From contig DATMAM010000033.1 in assembly GCA_035559995.1 (NCBI GenBank), forward strand, positions 140,232 through 204,231: 64,000 nt of DNA, written 5' to 3'. Under the pieces are notes generated by a model. The model did not search any database, was not told where the DNA came from, and worked only from the letters and a program-made list of their open reading frames with translations. The DNA is from DATMAM01 sp035559995 (GTDB lineage: Bacteria; Desulfobacterota; Binatia; UBA9968). The number at the start of each line of letters is the position of its first letter. Position 1 is the first letter of the stretch. Of this stretch, positions 55,903 to 64,000 are shown piece by piece. The translations under genes and the position numbers were made by a program.

Positions 55903-57195
55903 ATGATTGAGCGATACACGCATCCAAAAATGGGAGCGGTTTGGTCGGAGCAAAATCGTTTCCAGAAATGGCTCGAGGTCGAAATCCTGGCGGTCGAAGC
56001 GCTTGCGACGCTGGGCAAAGTGCCGAAGGCCGTGGCCGAACGAATCAAAAAAAAGGCGCGTTTTGATCTCGCGCGCATCCAGGAGATCGAAAAAGAAACG
56101 CGCCACGAAACGATCGCGTTTCTGCGCTCCGTCGCCGAATCGCTGGGCGATGACGCGCGCTTTGTTCATCTCGGCATGACCTCGTCCGACGTTATGGACA
56201 CCGCGTTTGCCCTCCAGCTCAAGGAAGCCGCCGCCATCCTCCGGGACGACATCGCGGCCCTGATCGAGGTCCTCCGCGATCTCGCGTTCAAATATAAAGA
56301 CACGCCGATGATCGGGCGCACGCACGGGATTCACGCCGAGCCGATCACGTTCGGGCTTAAGCTCGCTTTGTGGCATGCGGAGATGAAGCGAAACCTGGCG
56401 CGGCTGGAGCGGGCAGCCGAGGACGTGTGCGTGGGGAAAATCTCCGGCGCGGTCGGCACGTTCGCGCAGGTCTCGCCCAAGGTGGAGGCTTATGTCTGCA
56501 GGAAGGCCGGCCTCAAGCCCGAGCCGGTCTCGAACCAGATCGTGCAGCGCGACCGCCACGCGGCTTTTTTTACGACCTTGGCGGTCATCGCCAGTTCGTT
56601 GGAAAAGATCGCCGTCGAGATCCGCCACCTGCAGCGCACGGAAGTGCTCGAGGCGGAAGAGCCCTTTGCCGAAGGCCAGATGGGATCGTCGGCGATGCCG
56701 CACAAGCGCAACCCGATTCTTTCGGAAAACGTAAGCGGCCTGGCGCGCCTGGTGCGCTCTTACGCGATCGCCGCGCTGGAGAACGTCGCCCTCTGGCACG
56801 AGCGCGATATCAGCCACTCTTCGGTCGAGCGCGTGATCGCGCCCGATGCCACCATCGCGCTCGATTTCATGCTGCGGCGGATGACCTACGTGCTGAAGAA
56901 CCTCTGCGTCTATCCCGAAGCGATGCGCCGCAACCTCGAAAAGAGCGGCGGGGCGATCTTTTCCGAGCGCGTGCTGCTGAGCCTTGTGGCCAAGGGCCTG
57001 GCGCGCGACGCCGCCTACCGGATCGTCCAGCGGCACGCGCACAAGGTGTGGAAGAACGGCGGCGATCTCAAACAGGAGCTGCTGAACGACCCCGAGACGC
57101 GGCGATACCTTTCCGCGACCGAGATCGAGAAGCTCTGGGACCTAAAGCCCTACCTTAAAAACGTCGATCTGATCTTCCGGCGAGTCTTCCAGTGA
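55903..57195 (+). CDS. purB: Adenylosuccinate lyase
   Basis: A 430-residue fumarase/aspartase superfamily enzyme. Motifs: TRHETIAFLRSVAES, the histidine region MIGRTHGIHAEPITFG, and the signature loop MGSSAMPHKRNPILSENVSG with the catalytic serine. It catalyses two purine steps, cleaving fumarate from SAICAR and from adenylosuccinate. It is the first gene of a purB-purS-purQ-purL-purF run and begins 27 bases after dut. Confidence 0.95.
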   Translation: MIERYTHPKMGAVWSEQNRFQKWLEVEILAVEALATLGKVPKAVAERIKKKARFDLARIQEIEKETRHETIAFLRSVAESLGDDARFVHLGMTSSDVMDTAFALQLKEAAAILRDDIAALIEVLRDLAFKYKDTPMIGRTHGIHAEPITFGLKLALWHAEMKRNLARLERAAEDVCVGKISGAVGTFAQVSPKVEAYVCRKAGLKPEPVSNQIVQRDRHAAFFTTLAVIASSLEKIAVEIRHLQRTEVLEAEEPFAEGQMGSSAMPHKRNPILSENVSGLARLVRSYAIAALENVALWHERDISHSSVERVIAPDATIALDFMLRRMTYVLKNLCVYPEAMRRNLEKSGGAIFSERVLLSLVAKGLARDAAYRIVQRHAHKVWKNGGDLKQELLNDPETRRYLSATEIEKLWDLKPYLKNVDLIFRRVFQ

Positions 57196-57243
57196 GCGGC
57201 TCGCGCGCAGATCTTTTCCGGCGCCGCTGCGAGTGGCTTGTCC

Positions 57244-57489
57244 ATGCGCGTTAAGGTTTATGTTACACTTAAACGGGGCGTGCTCGATCCGCAGGGAAAA
57301 GCGGTGGAGCGGTCGCTTCACTCTCTCGGATACACCGCCGTGGAAGAAGTGCGCATGGGCAAGTATCTGGAACTTAAGCTCGGGCCGATGACGCAGGAAG
57401 CGGCCGCCCAGCAAGTGCGGGAAATGTGTGAAAAGCTTCTTGCGAATCCCGTCATCGAAGACTTCCGCTTCGAAATCCAGGAGCCCTAG
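57244..57489 (+). CDS. purS: Phosphoribosylformylglycinamidine synthase subunit PurS
   Basis: An 81-residue protein: RVKVYVTLKRGVLDPQGKAV, SLHSLGYTAVEEVRMGKYLE and CEKLLANPVIEDFRFEI, the complete PurS fold. PurS bridges PurQ and PurL and channels ammonia in the FGAM synthase complex of organisms with small PurL. ATG 57244 is used; an in-frame TTG lies 6 bases earlier. purQ starts one base after its stop. Confidence 0.94.
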   Translation: MRVKVYVTLKRGVLDPQGKAVERSLHSLGYTAVEEVRMGKYLELKLGPMTQEAAAQQVREMCEKLLANPVIEDFRFEIQEP

Positions 57490-57490
57490 C

Positions 57491-58255
57491 GTGCCGGATT
57501 CAAGTCCATCCCTCCGGCGCTCGACGGGTTCGGAGTTGCTCGATCTGAGGCCGTTGCGATGGGGCGTCGTGGTTTTTCCCGGCTCCTGCGACGATCACGA
57601 TGTCTATTACTGCCTCAAGAAAGTCCTGAAGCAAAAGGTGGATTTCTTGTGGCACAAGGATGAGCTTAAAGGGGAGTGGGACTGTATTGTCCTGCCCGGC
57701 GGGTTCTCTTACGGCGATTACCTGCGCACCGGCGCGATGGCGCGTTTCTCGCCCATCATGGAAGGGGTGGTGAGCTTCGCGCGCGCCGGCGGATTGGTTC
57801 TCGGCATCTGCAACGGCTTTCAGATTCTCTGCGAGGCGGGGCTTCTCCCCGGCGCGCTGATGCGCAATTCGCGCCTGCAGTTTGTCTGCCGGCCGGTTTT
57901 TCTTCGGCTGGAAGAAACCGATACGCCGTTTACGGCGCGCGCCGCCAAGGGGGAGATTCTGCGGATCCCCATCAAACACGGCGACGGCAGCTACTACGCG
58001 GATGAGGAGACGTTGGCGAGGCTAAAACAAAACCGGCAAATCTTGCTGCGCTACGTGGACGGGAAAGGCGCGGCCTCGGCGGAAGCCAATCCAAACGGCT
58101 CGGTCGAGAACATCGCCGGCGTTTGCAACGAAGCGAGGAACGTCTTCGGTTTGATGCCGCATCCCGAGCAGGCCGCGGAGAAAATCGTCGGGAGCGATGA
58201 CGGCCTCAAGATCTTCTCGTCCATCATCGCCGCCTGCCAGGAGAGGAGGCGCTAG
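57491..58255 (+). CDS. purQ: Phosphoribosylformylglycinamidine synthase subunit PurQ (glutaminase)
   Basis: A 254-residue class I glutamine amidotransferase. The nucleophile elbow is GLVLGICNGFQILCEAG (Cys107), and the His/Glu pair is in FGLMPHPEQAAE. VVFPGSCDDHDVYY and LPGGFSYGDYLR are PurQ-specific. It releases ammonia for FGAM synthesis. The GTG at 57491 follows the purS stop by one base, implying coupling; the first about 20 residues before LRWGVVVF are not conserved. Confidence 0.94.
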   Translation: MPDSSPSLRRSTGSELLDLRPLRWGVVVFPGSCDDHDVYYCLKKVLKQKVDFLWHKDELKGEWDCIVLPGGFSYGDYLRTGAMARFSPIMEGVVSFARAGGLVLGICNGFQILCEAGLLPGALMRNSRLQFVCRPVFLRLEETDTPFTARAAKGEILRIPIKHGDGSYYADEETLARLKQNRQILLRYVDGKGAASAEANPNGSVENIAGVCNEARNVFGLMPHPEQAAEKIVGSDDGLKIFSSIIAACQERRR

Positions 58256-58256
58256 C

Positions 58257-60491
58257 GTGGCCGTTTCTGAGCGCCCGGTCTTGAGCCAGCCTCGCGTGAC
58301 GCCGGAAGTTGTCGCCAGCCACGGGCTTACCGCCGAAGAATACCGCAAGATCGTCGAGCTGCTCGGCCGCGAGCCGAACTATACGGAGCTGGGCGTTTTT
58401 TCCGTGATGTGGTCGGAGCATTGCAGCTATAAAAGCTCGAAGCGGCTGCTGCGGCTTTTGCCCACCACCGGAAAGTGGGTCCTGCAGGGGCCGGGAGAAA
58501 ACGCGGGAGTCGTCGGTATCGGCTCCGGCCTCGCTATCGTCTTCAAGATGGAAAGCCACAATCATCCCTCGTTTATCGAGCCTTATCAGGGCGCGGCCAC
58601 GGGGGTCGGCGGTATCCTGCGCGACGTGTTCACGATGGGGGCGCGGCCGATCGCGACGATGAACTCGCTCCGCTTCGGCGCTATCGATGCCCCGCGAACC
58701 GCGTATCTTCTGCGCGGCGTGGTCGCGGGCATCGGCGGCTATGGCAACTCAGTCGGCGTGCCCACGGTCGGCGGCGAGGTTTTTTTCGACGAGTGCTACA
58801 ACTCGAACATTCTCGTAAACGCTTTTACTCTCGGCGTCGCCAAAAAGGGCCGTCTCTTCAAGGGCACGGCAAGGGGCGCCGGCAATCCGGTGATCTACGT
58901 GGGGGCGAAAACCGGCCGGGATGGGATTCACGGCGCCACGATGGCGTCGGAGAGCTTCTCCGAAGAGGTCGAAAAGCCGAGGCCGACGGTCCAGGTGGGA
59001 GACCCGTTCACGGAAAAGCTTCTCCTCGAGGCGTGTCTCGAGCTGATGAAAGAGGACTGCATCGTCGGGATCCAAGACATGGGCGCGGCCGGCCTGACGA
59101 GCTCCGCGGCCGAGATGGCCGCGCGCGGCGGCACGGGCGTCATGCTGGACTTAAGCCGGGTGCCGCTGCGCGAAGAGGGCATGACCCCCTATGAGATTCT
59201 GCTTTCCGAATCCCAGGAGCGGATGCTGCTCGTGGTAAAGAGCGGAGCCGAAGAGAAGGTTAGGAAAGTTTTTGCAAAATGGGATCTCGAGGCGGCGGTG
59301 GTGGGAACGGTGACCGACGACGGCATGTTCCGCGCCGTGTTCGAAGGCTCGGAGGTGGTCCGGATCCCGGTCGCCGCTTTGACGGATGAGGCGCCGGTTT
59401 ACGAGCGGCCGGCGCGGCGGCCGGAACGCCAGGACGAACTCCAATCGCTTGAGTGGGGCGAGGTCGCTATCCCCGACGATCTCGGCGGCGCGCTCAAAAG
59501 GCTTCTCGGCTCGCCGAACATCGCGTCGAAGGAGTGGGTCTATCGCCAGTACGATTACTATGTACGGAGCAACACCGTGGTCGGCCCCGGCGCCGATGCC
59601 GCCGTCATTCGCTTGAAGGGCACCAAGAAGGGGCTCGCGCTCACCGTCGACGGCAACGGGCGCTTTTGTTACCTCGATCCGTACGTCGGCGGGGTGATCG
59701 CGGTCGCGGAAGCCGCGCGCAACCTCGCGTGCGTGGGCGCGGCGCCCGTGGGGCTGAGCGACTGTTTGAACTTCGGCAGCCCGGAGCGCCCCGAGGTCAT
59801 GTGGCAGTTCGCGGAAGTCATCAGGGGCCTGCGCGCCGGATGCCTCGCTTTGGAAGTTCCGGTCGTGAGCGGCAATGTGAGCTTCTATAACGAGACCGAC
59901 GGCCAGCCGATCTTTCCCACGCCGACGGTGGCGATGGTCGGCTTGCTCACCGATGTCGGGAGGCGGGTGACCTCATGGTTTAAGTCGCCGGGCGATCTCG
60001 TCGTTTTGCTGGGGCGCACTCGTGAGGAAATCGGCGCCAGCGAATACCTCAAGGTTATTCACGGGATGGTCAAGGGAGCGCCGCCTGCGATTGACCTCCG
60101 GCTCGAACGTGCGGTACAGAGGTGCTGTATCCGCGCCGTCAACGAGGGTATTATACGTTCGGCGCACGACGTTTCTGACGGCGGGCTGGCGGTAACGCTC
60201 GCGGAGTGTTGCGTCATGGGTCCCGAAGGGTCGATCGGGGCGGAAGTCGAGTTGGCCGAGCCGGTGCGCGCGGACGCGCTTCTGTTCGGCGAATCGCAGT
60301 CGCGCATCGTGGTTAGCGTCGGCGAGAAGGATTTACCCCGGCTTTCAGAGATCGCCGCCAAAGAGAGGGCGCCTTTGGCCGTCATCGGCAGGGTTGGCGG
60401 GGAAAATCTCCGCATTCGAGGGATGCTCGAAGCTCCCGTGGACGAGCTGCGGGAAATTTGGCGCGGCGCGCTGGAGCGCTGGCTCGGATAG
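58257..60491 (+). CDS. purL: Phosphoribosylformylglycinamidine synthase subunit PurL (small type)
   Basis: A 744-residue ATP-dependent synthase. ELGVFSVMWSEHCSYKSSK, the catalytic SHNHPSFIEPYQGAATGVGG loop, GIQDMGAAGLTSSAAEMA and VSGNVSFYNETDG are family landmarks, as is SAHDVSDGGLAVTLAECC. It makes FGAM using ammonia supplied by PurQ through PurS. The GTG at 58257 follows the purQ stop by one base and has GGAGAGGAGG upstream, so translation is coupled. Confidence 0.95.
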   Translation: MAVSERPVLSQPRVTPEVVASHGLTAEEYRKIVELLGREPNYTELGVFSVMWSEHCSYKSSKRLLRLLPTTGKWVLQGPGENAGVVGIGSGLAIVFKMESHNHPSFIEPYQGAATGVGGILRDVFTMGARPIATMNSLRFGAIDAPRTAYLLRGVVAGIGGYGNSVGVPTVGGEVFFDECYNSNILVNAFTLGVAKKGRLFKGTARGAGNPVIYVGAKTGRDGIHGATMASESFSEEVEKPRPTVQVGDPFTEKLLLEACLELMKEDCIVGIQDMGAAGLTSSAAEMAARGGTGVMLDLSRVPLREEGMTPYEILLSESQERMLLVVKSGAEEKVRKVFAKWDLEAAVVGTVTDDGMFRAVFEGSEVVRIPVAALTDEAPVYERPARRPERQDELQSLEWGEVAIPDDLGGALKRLLGSPNIASKEWVYRQYDYYVRSNTVVGPGADAAVIRLKGTKKGLALTVDGNGRFCYLDPYVGGVIAVAEAARNLACVGAAPVGLSDCLNFGSPERPEVMWQFAEVIRGLRAGCLALEVPVVSGNVSFYNETDGQPIFPTPTVAMVGLLTDVGRRVTSWFKSPGDLVVLLGRTREEIGASEYLKVIHGMVKGAPPAIDLRLERAVQRCCIRAVNEGIIRSAHDVSDGGLAVTLAECCVMGPEGSIGAEVELAEPVRADALLFGESQSRIVVSVGEKDLPRLSEIAAKERAPLAVIGRVGGENLRIRGMLEAPVDELREIWRGALERWLG

Positions 60492-60501
60492 GATATCTAC
60501 C

Positions 60502-61926
60502 TTGTTCGATAAGTTTCGCGAAGAATGCGGCGTGGTCGGGATCTACGGCCATCCGGAAGCCGCTAATCTGGCGTACCTGGGGCTTTATGCGCTGCAGCAC
60601 CGGGGGCAGGAGTCCGCCGGCATCGTCTCATCCGACGGCGAGAACCTGATCGCCCACCGCCAGCTCGGGCTGGTTGCGGACGTCTTCAGCGAGGACATTA
60701 TCAAGCGCCTCAAGGGCTCCATTGCGATCGGCCACAACCGCTACTCGACCACGGGCGAGAACCATCTCAAAAATGCCCAGCCGATCGTCGTCGAATACGC
60801 CCAGGGGCCGATGGCCGTCGCGCATAACGGCAACCTGGTAAACGCGCAGATCCTGCGCGAGGAACTCGAGGCGTACGGGTCCATCTTCCAATCGACGTCC
60901 GATACCGAAGTCGTCATTCACTTGATCGCTACGTCCAAGGAGAAAGACCTGATCGGCAGGATCGTGGACGCGCTCAGTCGGGTGCGCGGCGCTTACTCGC
61001 TCGTGTTCTTGACGCTCGACCGGCTGATCGCGGCGCGCGATCCGATGGGCTTTCGCCCGCTCGTGATCGGCAAATTCAAGTCGAGCCGCGCCCGCAGCGG
61101 CTACGTTGTCCTTTCCGAAACTTGCGCCTTGGACCTGATCGAGGCCGAGTACGTGCGCGACGTCGAGCCCGGCGAGATCGTCACCTTTGGGCCGCAGGGG
61201 ATGGAATCGCTCAAGCCCTTCGCGCCGGTAAGCCACGCAAAGTGCATCTTTGAGTACATCTACTTTTCCCGGCCCGACAGCAATCTTTACGGGCGCAACG
61301 TTTACCAGGTGCGCAAGGCGCTCGGGCGGCAGCTCGCGCGCGAAAGCCCGGTGGAGGCGGATCTGGTGACGCCGGTCCCGGACTCGGGCGTGCCGGCCGC
61401 GATCGGCTACGCCGAGGAGGCGAAGCTACCGCTTGAGTTCGGGCTCATCCGCAATCACTACGTCGGCAGGACCTTCATCGAGCCGCAGCAATCGATTCGG
61501 CACTTTGGCGTCAAGATCAAACTCAACGCGCAGCGCGAGGTGCTGACGAACAAGCGCGTCGTCGTCGTCGACGACTCGATTGTGCGCGGCACGACGAGCC
61601 GCAAGATCATTCGCATGCTGCGCGATGCGGGCGCGAAGCAAGTCCACATGCGGATCAGCTCGCCGCCGACAACCGGCTCCTGCTACTACGGCATCGACAC
61701 GCCGACGCGCCGGGAATTGATCGCGTCGTCACACACGATCGAAGAAATCCGTGAATTCATCGGCGCGGACACGCTCGCCTATTTGAGCCTCGAGGGCATG
61801 TACGCCTGCCTGAACGGCGGCAGCAGCGGATTCTGCGACGCCTGCTTCAGCGGCAACTATCCGGTCCATTTCGAAGACGAGGGCCACACCCGCCAGCTTC
61901 ATCTATTCGACGCGCTCAGCCGGTGA
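60502..61926 (+). CDS. purF: Amidophosphoribosyltransferase
   Basis: A 474-residue Ntn-type glutamine amidotransferase. Starting at TTG 60502 the protein begins MFDKFREECGVVGIYG, so Cys9 would become the N-terminal nucleophile after removal of an eight-residue propeptide, as in Bacillus-type PurF. IGHNRYSTTGE is in the glutaminase half; VVVVDDSIVRGTTSRKI is the PRPP loop. Cysteines in KCIFEYIYFSRPDS, TTGSCYYGI and GFCDACFSG match the 4Fe-4S ligands of the Bacillus enzyme. It commits PRPP to purine synthesis, 10 bases after purL. Confidence 0.94.
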   Translation: MFDKFREECGVVGIYGHPEAANLAYLGLYALQHRGQESAGIVSSDGENLIAHRQLGLVADVFSEDIIKRLKGSIAIGHNRYSTTGENHLKNAQPIVVEYAQGPMAVAHNGNLVNAQILREELEAYGSIFQSTSDTEVVIHLIATSKEKDLIGRIVDALSRVRGAYSLVFLTLDRLIAARDPMGFRPLVIGKFKSSRARSGYVVLSETCALDLIEAEYVRDVEPGEIVTFGPQGMESLKPFAPVSHAKCIFEYIYFSRPDSNLYGRNVYQVRKALGRQLARESPVEADLVTPVPDSGVPAAIGYAEEAKLPLEFGLIRNHYVGRTFIEPQQSIRHFGVKIKLNAQREVLTNKRVVVVDDSIVRGTTSRKIIRMLRDAGAKQVHMRISSPPTTGSCYYGIDTPTRRELIASSHTIEEIREFIGADTLAYLSLEGMYACLNGGSSGFCDACFSGNYPVHFEDEGHTRQLHLFDALSR

Positions 61927-62075
61927 GGCTGAATTCGCGGCCTTGCCCCGTAGTGCAAAGCCGCGCGCTCAGGTGCGTGGTGGGATTGCGCAAAGGGCCG
62001 AGAACCAAGGGCAAAGGGCTACCCCCGCGCTTTGGGCTTGCGCTTGCGCTACGCCCTTGCGTCCCGGAAGCGAAA

Positions 62076-62342
62076 TTACTTGACGTGCTTGCTGACGAGC
62101 TTGGTCATGTCGAACATGGAGACCTGTCTCTTGCCGCCAAACACGGGCTTGAGCTTGTCGTCGGCGTTGATCATTCTCTTGTTCTTTTTGTCCTGAAGCC
62201 CGTTTTTCTTGATGTACGCCCAGAGCTTTTTCGTCAGCTCGGTCCGCGGCATCGCCTTGGTCCCCACTACGGCTGCGAGCGCGGCGTCCGGCTGCACGGG
62301 CTTCATGAATGCGGCGTTGGGTTTGCGTTTAGTTGCGGGCAT
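62076..62342 (-). CDS. SWIB/MDM2 domain protein
   Basis: This 88-residue protein is essentially one SWIB domain: PDAALAAVVGTKAMPRTELT, KKLWAYIKKNGLQDKKNKR, MINADDKLKPVFGGKRQVSM, FDMTKLVSKHVK. The domain is best known from eukaryotic SWI/SNF chromatin complexes. Short stand-alone versions occur in chlamydiae and diverse environmental bacteria and may bind DNA or topoisomerase. AAGGAGGCGCTA precedes the ATG. It converges with purF across 149 bases that show no clear terminator. Confidence 0.9.
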   Translation of the reverse strand: MPATKRKPNAAFMKPVQPDAALAAVVGTKAMPRTELTKKLWAYIKKNGLQDKKNKRMINADDKLKPVFGGKRQVSMFDMTKLVSKHVK

Positions 62343-62508
62343 TAGCGCCTCCTTCAGAGTGAGATTTTCGTCGGAATTTATACCACTTGGAAGATTTTTG
62401 CCAGCACTTTTTACCCCCTACCCGGATAAATTCCCCGGTTCAGCCGCGCGGGTAAACCCCTCCAAAGCTTGTTCGGCAGAACGCGGTCGAACGCTCGCGG
62501 CGCGATCT

Positions 62509-64000
62509 TTACGGTTTATCTCTTGCGGCGCCCCGGAGAACGGCCGTCCTTGCGGCGTTCAAGCCTACCCCGCCAGGAGCCGTGTCGATGGCGACGCCGT
62601 AGTCGCGCTCGGCGCTTTCCAGGGAAACATAGCCGTGAGTCACATCGAGAAGAACTTTCTCCGGATCGCGCTCGCGCGGATCGCCGATGCCGCCCCCGCC
62701 TGGCCTTATGATTCGCACGAGGTCGCCTTCCCTGAGAGCGAAGTCACCGAAACGCGACGGGAGCGAACGCGCCTCGTCGGTTCCAGGATTCACGAGGCAG
62801 GCTCCGGTAGCGCCCGGCTTACCCCCCTCGGCTCCCCAAGGAGCGATCCTGTGCTTGTCGGTGCGCAGCGAGAAGCGGCTCTCGTTCAGAATTCTATAGT
62901 CGCGCACGAAACCGAGCCCGCCGCGCCATCTTCCCGCTCCCCCCGAATCCCGGACAAGCTCGAAACGCTCGATCCGCACGGGAAACTCGGACTCGATAAT
63001 CTCGATGGGGGCGGTCTTACAGTTGCTCAGGTGAAAAGCGGTTGCGGACACACCATCCCGGCCCCAGCGGGCGCCGCTGCCGCCGGTAAGAATCTCATAG
63101 TGGACATAGGGGCGGTCCGATTTCGGGCTGCGACCGCCTAACGCGATCGCGCTGCTGCCCGAGCCGCCGGCAATTCGCTTCTCGGGAACAAAGCGGCCGA
63201 GGGCCCTGAATATCGCTTCGACCACCGCGTGCGCCGTGGGCATGTAAGTGTTCACGGCGGCGGGGAACCGGGGATCGAGCACGCTCCCCTCGCGGAAGGC
63301 TGTCTTTGCGACCCGCGCAAGTCCCGCGTTGATCGGCAGATACGGATCGACCAGGCAGACCAGAACGTAGCTGCAACACGCCCGCACCAGAGGCGGGCGG
63401 ATGTTGGCTGGACCCTGCGTCTGATCGCTGCTTTGGCTGAAATCGAAATGAAGCCCCTCGCCGCGTTTTTCGACAGCCACGTGGATCCGAATCGGGCGGC
63501 CGAGATCGATGCCGTCGTGATCGATGAACGATTCGGCTTCCGCAAAACCGTCCCGCCAGGACGCGATGGCTTTTCGGAGTCTCGTTTCGGTGTAGTCGGA
63601 AAGCAAGCCCATCGCAGATAGGACCGTCTCTTTGCCGTAGCGGCCGAGCAGCTCGCAGAGCCTTTTCTCTCCGACCCGGTTCGCCCCGACTTGCCCGCGG
63701 ATATCGCCGATGACGACTTCTGGCGCGCGGCTGTTTGCGGTGATGATTTGCTCAATTTCTTTCCTGAGTCGAAATTGCGCCACATACTTGACCGGCGGCA
63801 GGTGCAGGCCTTCCTGATAGATCTCGCGCGCCTGGCCGGAACCGCTACCTGGGACGGTGCCGCCGATATCGCTCTTGTGCGCCATGCTGGCGGCAAAGCC
63901 GACCCACTGCCCGCGATAAAACACCGGCGTCAGGACCGCCATGTCCGGCGCGTGCGGGCTTCCCCCCAAATAGGGATGGTTGGTGATAAAGGCGTCCCCC
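62509..64000 (-). CDS. Hydantoinase B/oxoprolinase family protein (partial, N-terminus beyond window)
   Basis: About 497 residues of the HyuB/N-methylhydantoinase B-type subunit are visible; the frame remains open to 64000. The visible N-terminal part reads GDAFITNHPYLGGSPHAPDM, the family's metal-site region (N-x-P-Y-x-GG-x-H-x-x-D). Later parts include SGSGQAREIYQEGLHLPPVK and the glycine-rich RIIRPGGGGIGDPRERDPEK near the C-terminus. With an HyuA-type partner such proteins open hydantoins, oxoproline or carboxylate acetone using ATP. The partner gene, usually adjacent, would lie outside. Confidence 0.88.
   Translation of the reverse strand, partial: GDAFITNHPYLGGSPHAPDMAVLTPVFYRGQWVGFAASMAHKSDIGGTVPGSGSGQAREIYQEGLHLPPVKYVAQFRLRKEIEQIITANSRAPEVVIGDIRGQVGANRVGEKRLCELLGRYGKETVLSAMGLLSDYTETRLRKAIASWRDGFAEAESFIDHDGIDLGRPIRIHVAVEKRGEGLHFDFSQSSDQTQGPANIRPPLVRACCSYVLVCLVDPYLPINAGLARVAKTAFREGSVLDPRFPAAVNTYMPTAHAVVEAIFRALGRFVPEKRIAGGSGSSAIALGGRSPKSDRPYVHYEILTGGSGARWGRDGVSATAFHLSNCKTAPIEIIESEFPVRIERFELVRDSGGAGRWRGGLGFVRDYRILNESRFSLRTDKHRIAPWGAEGGKPGATGACLVNPGTDEARSLPSRFGDFALREGDLVRIIRPGGGGIGDPRERDPEKVLLDVTHGYVSLESAERDYGVAIDTAPGGVGLNAARTAVLRGAARDKP

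Noticed and set aside
62032..62046. Another TGG-N8-TTGC match (plus strand)
   Set aside because: It arises from a GCTTGCGCTTGC tandem repeat, has TGGGCT rather than TGGYRY, and no plus-strand gene follows.
1..64000. CRISPR arrays, insertion sequences, integrases, prophage genes or toxin-antitoxin pairs
   Set aside because: No regularly spaced repeats, transposase or integrase motifs, or cas-like proteins were recognised on either strand.

Overview
The window is a high-GC bacterial chromosome segment. Its housekeeping blocks (rpsO-pnp-M16 peptidase-dut and purB-purS-purQ-purL-purF) are arranged as in Gram-negative bacteria. The accessory content (many solute-binding proteins, LigW/ACMSD-like amidohydrolases, bicupin dioxygenases, MmgE/PrpD, a phosphatidylcholine synthase and a bacterial DNA topoisomerase VI) resembles metagenome-derived soil or subsurface lineages of the former Deltaproteobacteria, Binatota or Rokubacteria type. 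That placement is inference; there is no rRNA in the window.

Layout. 1-2.7 kb: the relic of a MEDS-domain sensor kinase, a small monooxygenase, a coiled-coil protein and two small exported proteins. 3.1-16.4 kb: a mostly plus-strand catabolic region with a LigB-type dioxygenase, cupin, class II aldolase, two solute-binding proteins, an isochorismatase-like protein, a flavin monooxygenase, an alpha/beta hydrolase, an amidohydrolase, MmgE/PrpD and a CmcJ/NvfI-like oxygenase. 16.6-21.3 kb: an exported LamG-like protein, a peptidoglycan-binding protein, an enolase-superfamily remnant, a bicupin and a third solute-binding protein. 21.4-24.7 kb: top6B-top6A behind an extended -10 promoter and a foldable leader. 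24.8-27.6 kb: two unknown genes, a Cmk2-BON fusion and tadA. 27.6-41.6 kb: a long minus-strand block reading gentisate dioxygenase-like bicupin, second bicupin, NMT1-like binding protein, two amidohydrolases, then a complete Dpp/Opp-type transporter with two family-5 and one family-1 binding proteins. 42-43 kb: tRNA-Ser(CGA) and tRNA-Arg(CCG). 43-46.4 kb: a stop/start-overlapping gst-pcs-alkaline phosphatase-suhB operon. 46.5-51.4 kb: VOC protein, membrane L7/L12-like protein, PAP2-ArnT fusion, radical SAM protein, and a hidden selenocysteine glutaredoxin. 51.5-62 kb: rpsO, pnp, M16 peptidase, dut and the purine operon. The end holds a SWIB protein and a hydantoinase B gene that runs out of the window.

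How the parts fit. The two catabolic regions together look like uptake and oxygenolytic degradation of aromatic or hydroxylated carboxylic acids: ring-cleaving cupin and LigB dioxygenases, decarboxylase-like amidohydrolases, a hydratase/decarboxylase-type PrpD protein, and importers. No substrate can be named from sequence alone.

The three most striking signals were read directly from the DNA. (1) A glutaredoxin gene at 51120-51353 (minus) has an in-frame TGA exactly at the first redox cysteine, followed by a 7-bp hairpin that meets the published spacing rules for a bacterial SECIS element. (2) Sigma-54 (-24/-12) promoter matches recur ahead of small, mostly exported or unknown genes. (3) An archaeal-type topoisomerase VI pair is present in a bacterial context.
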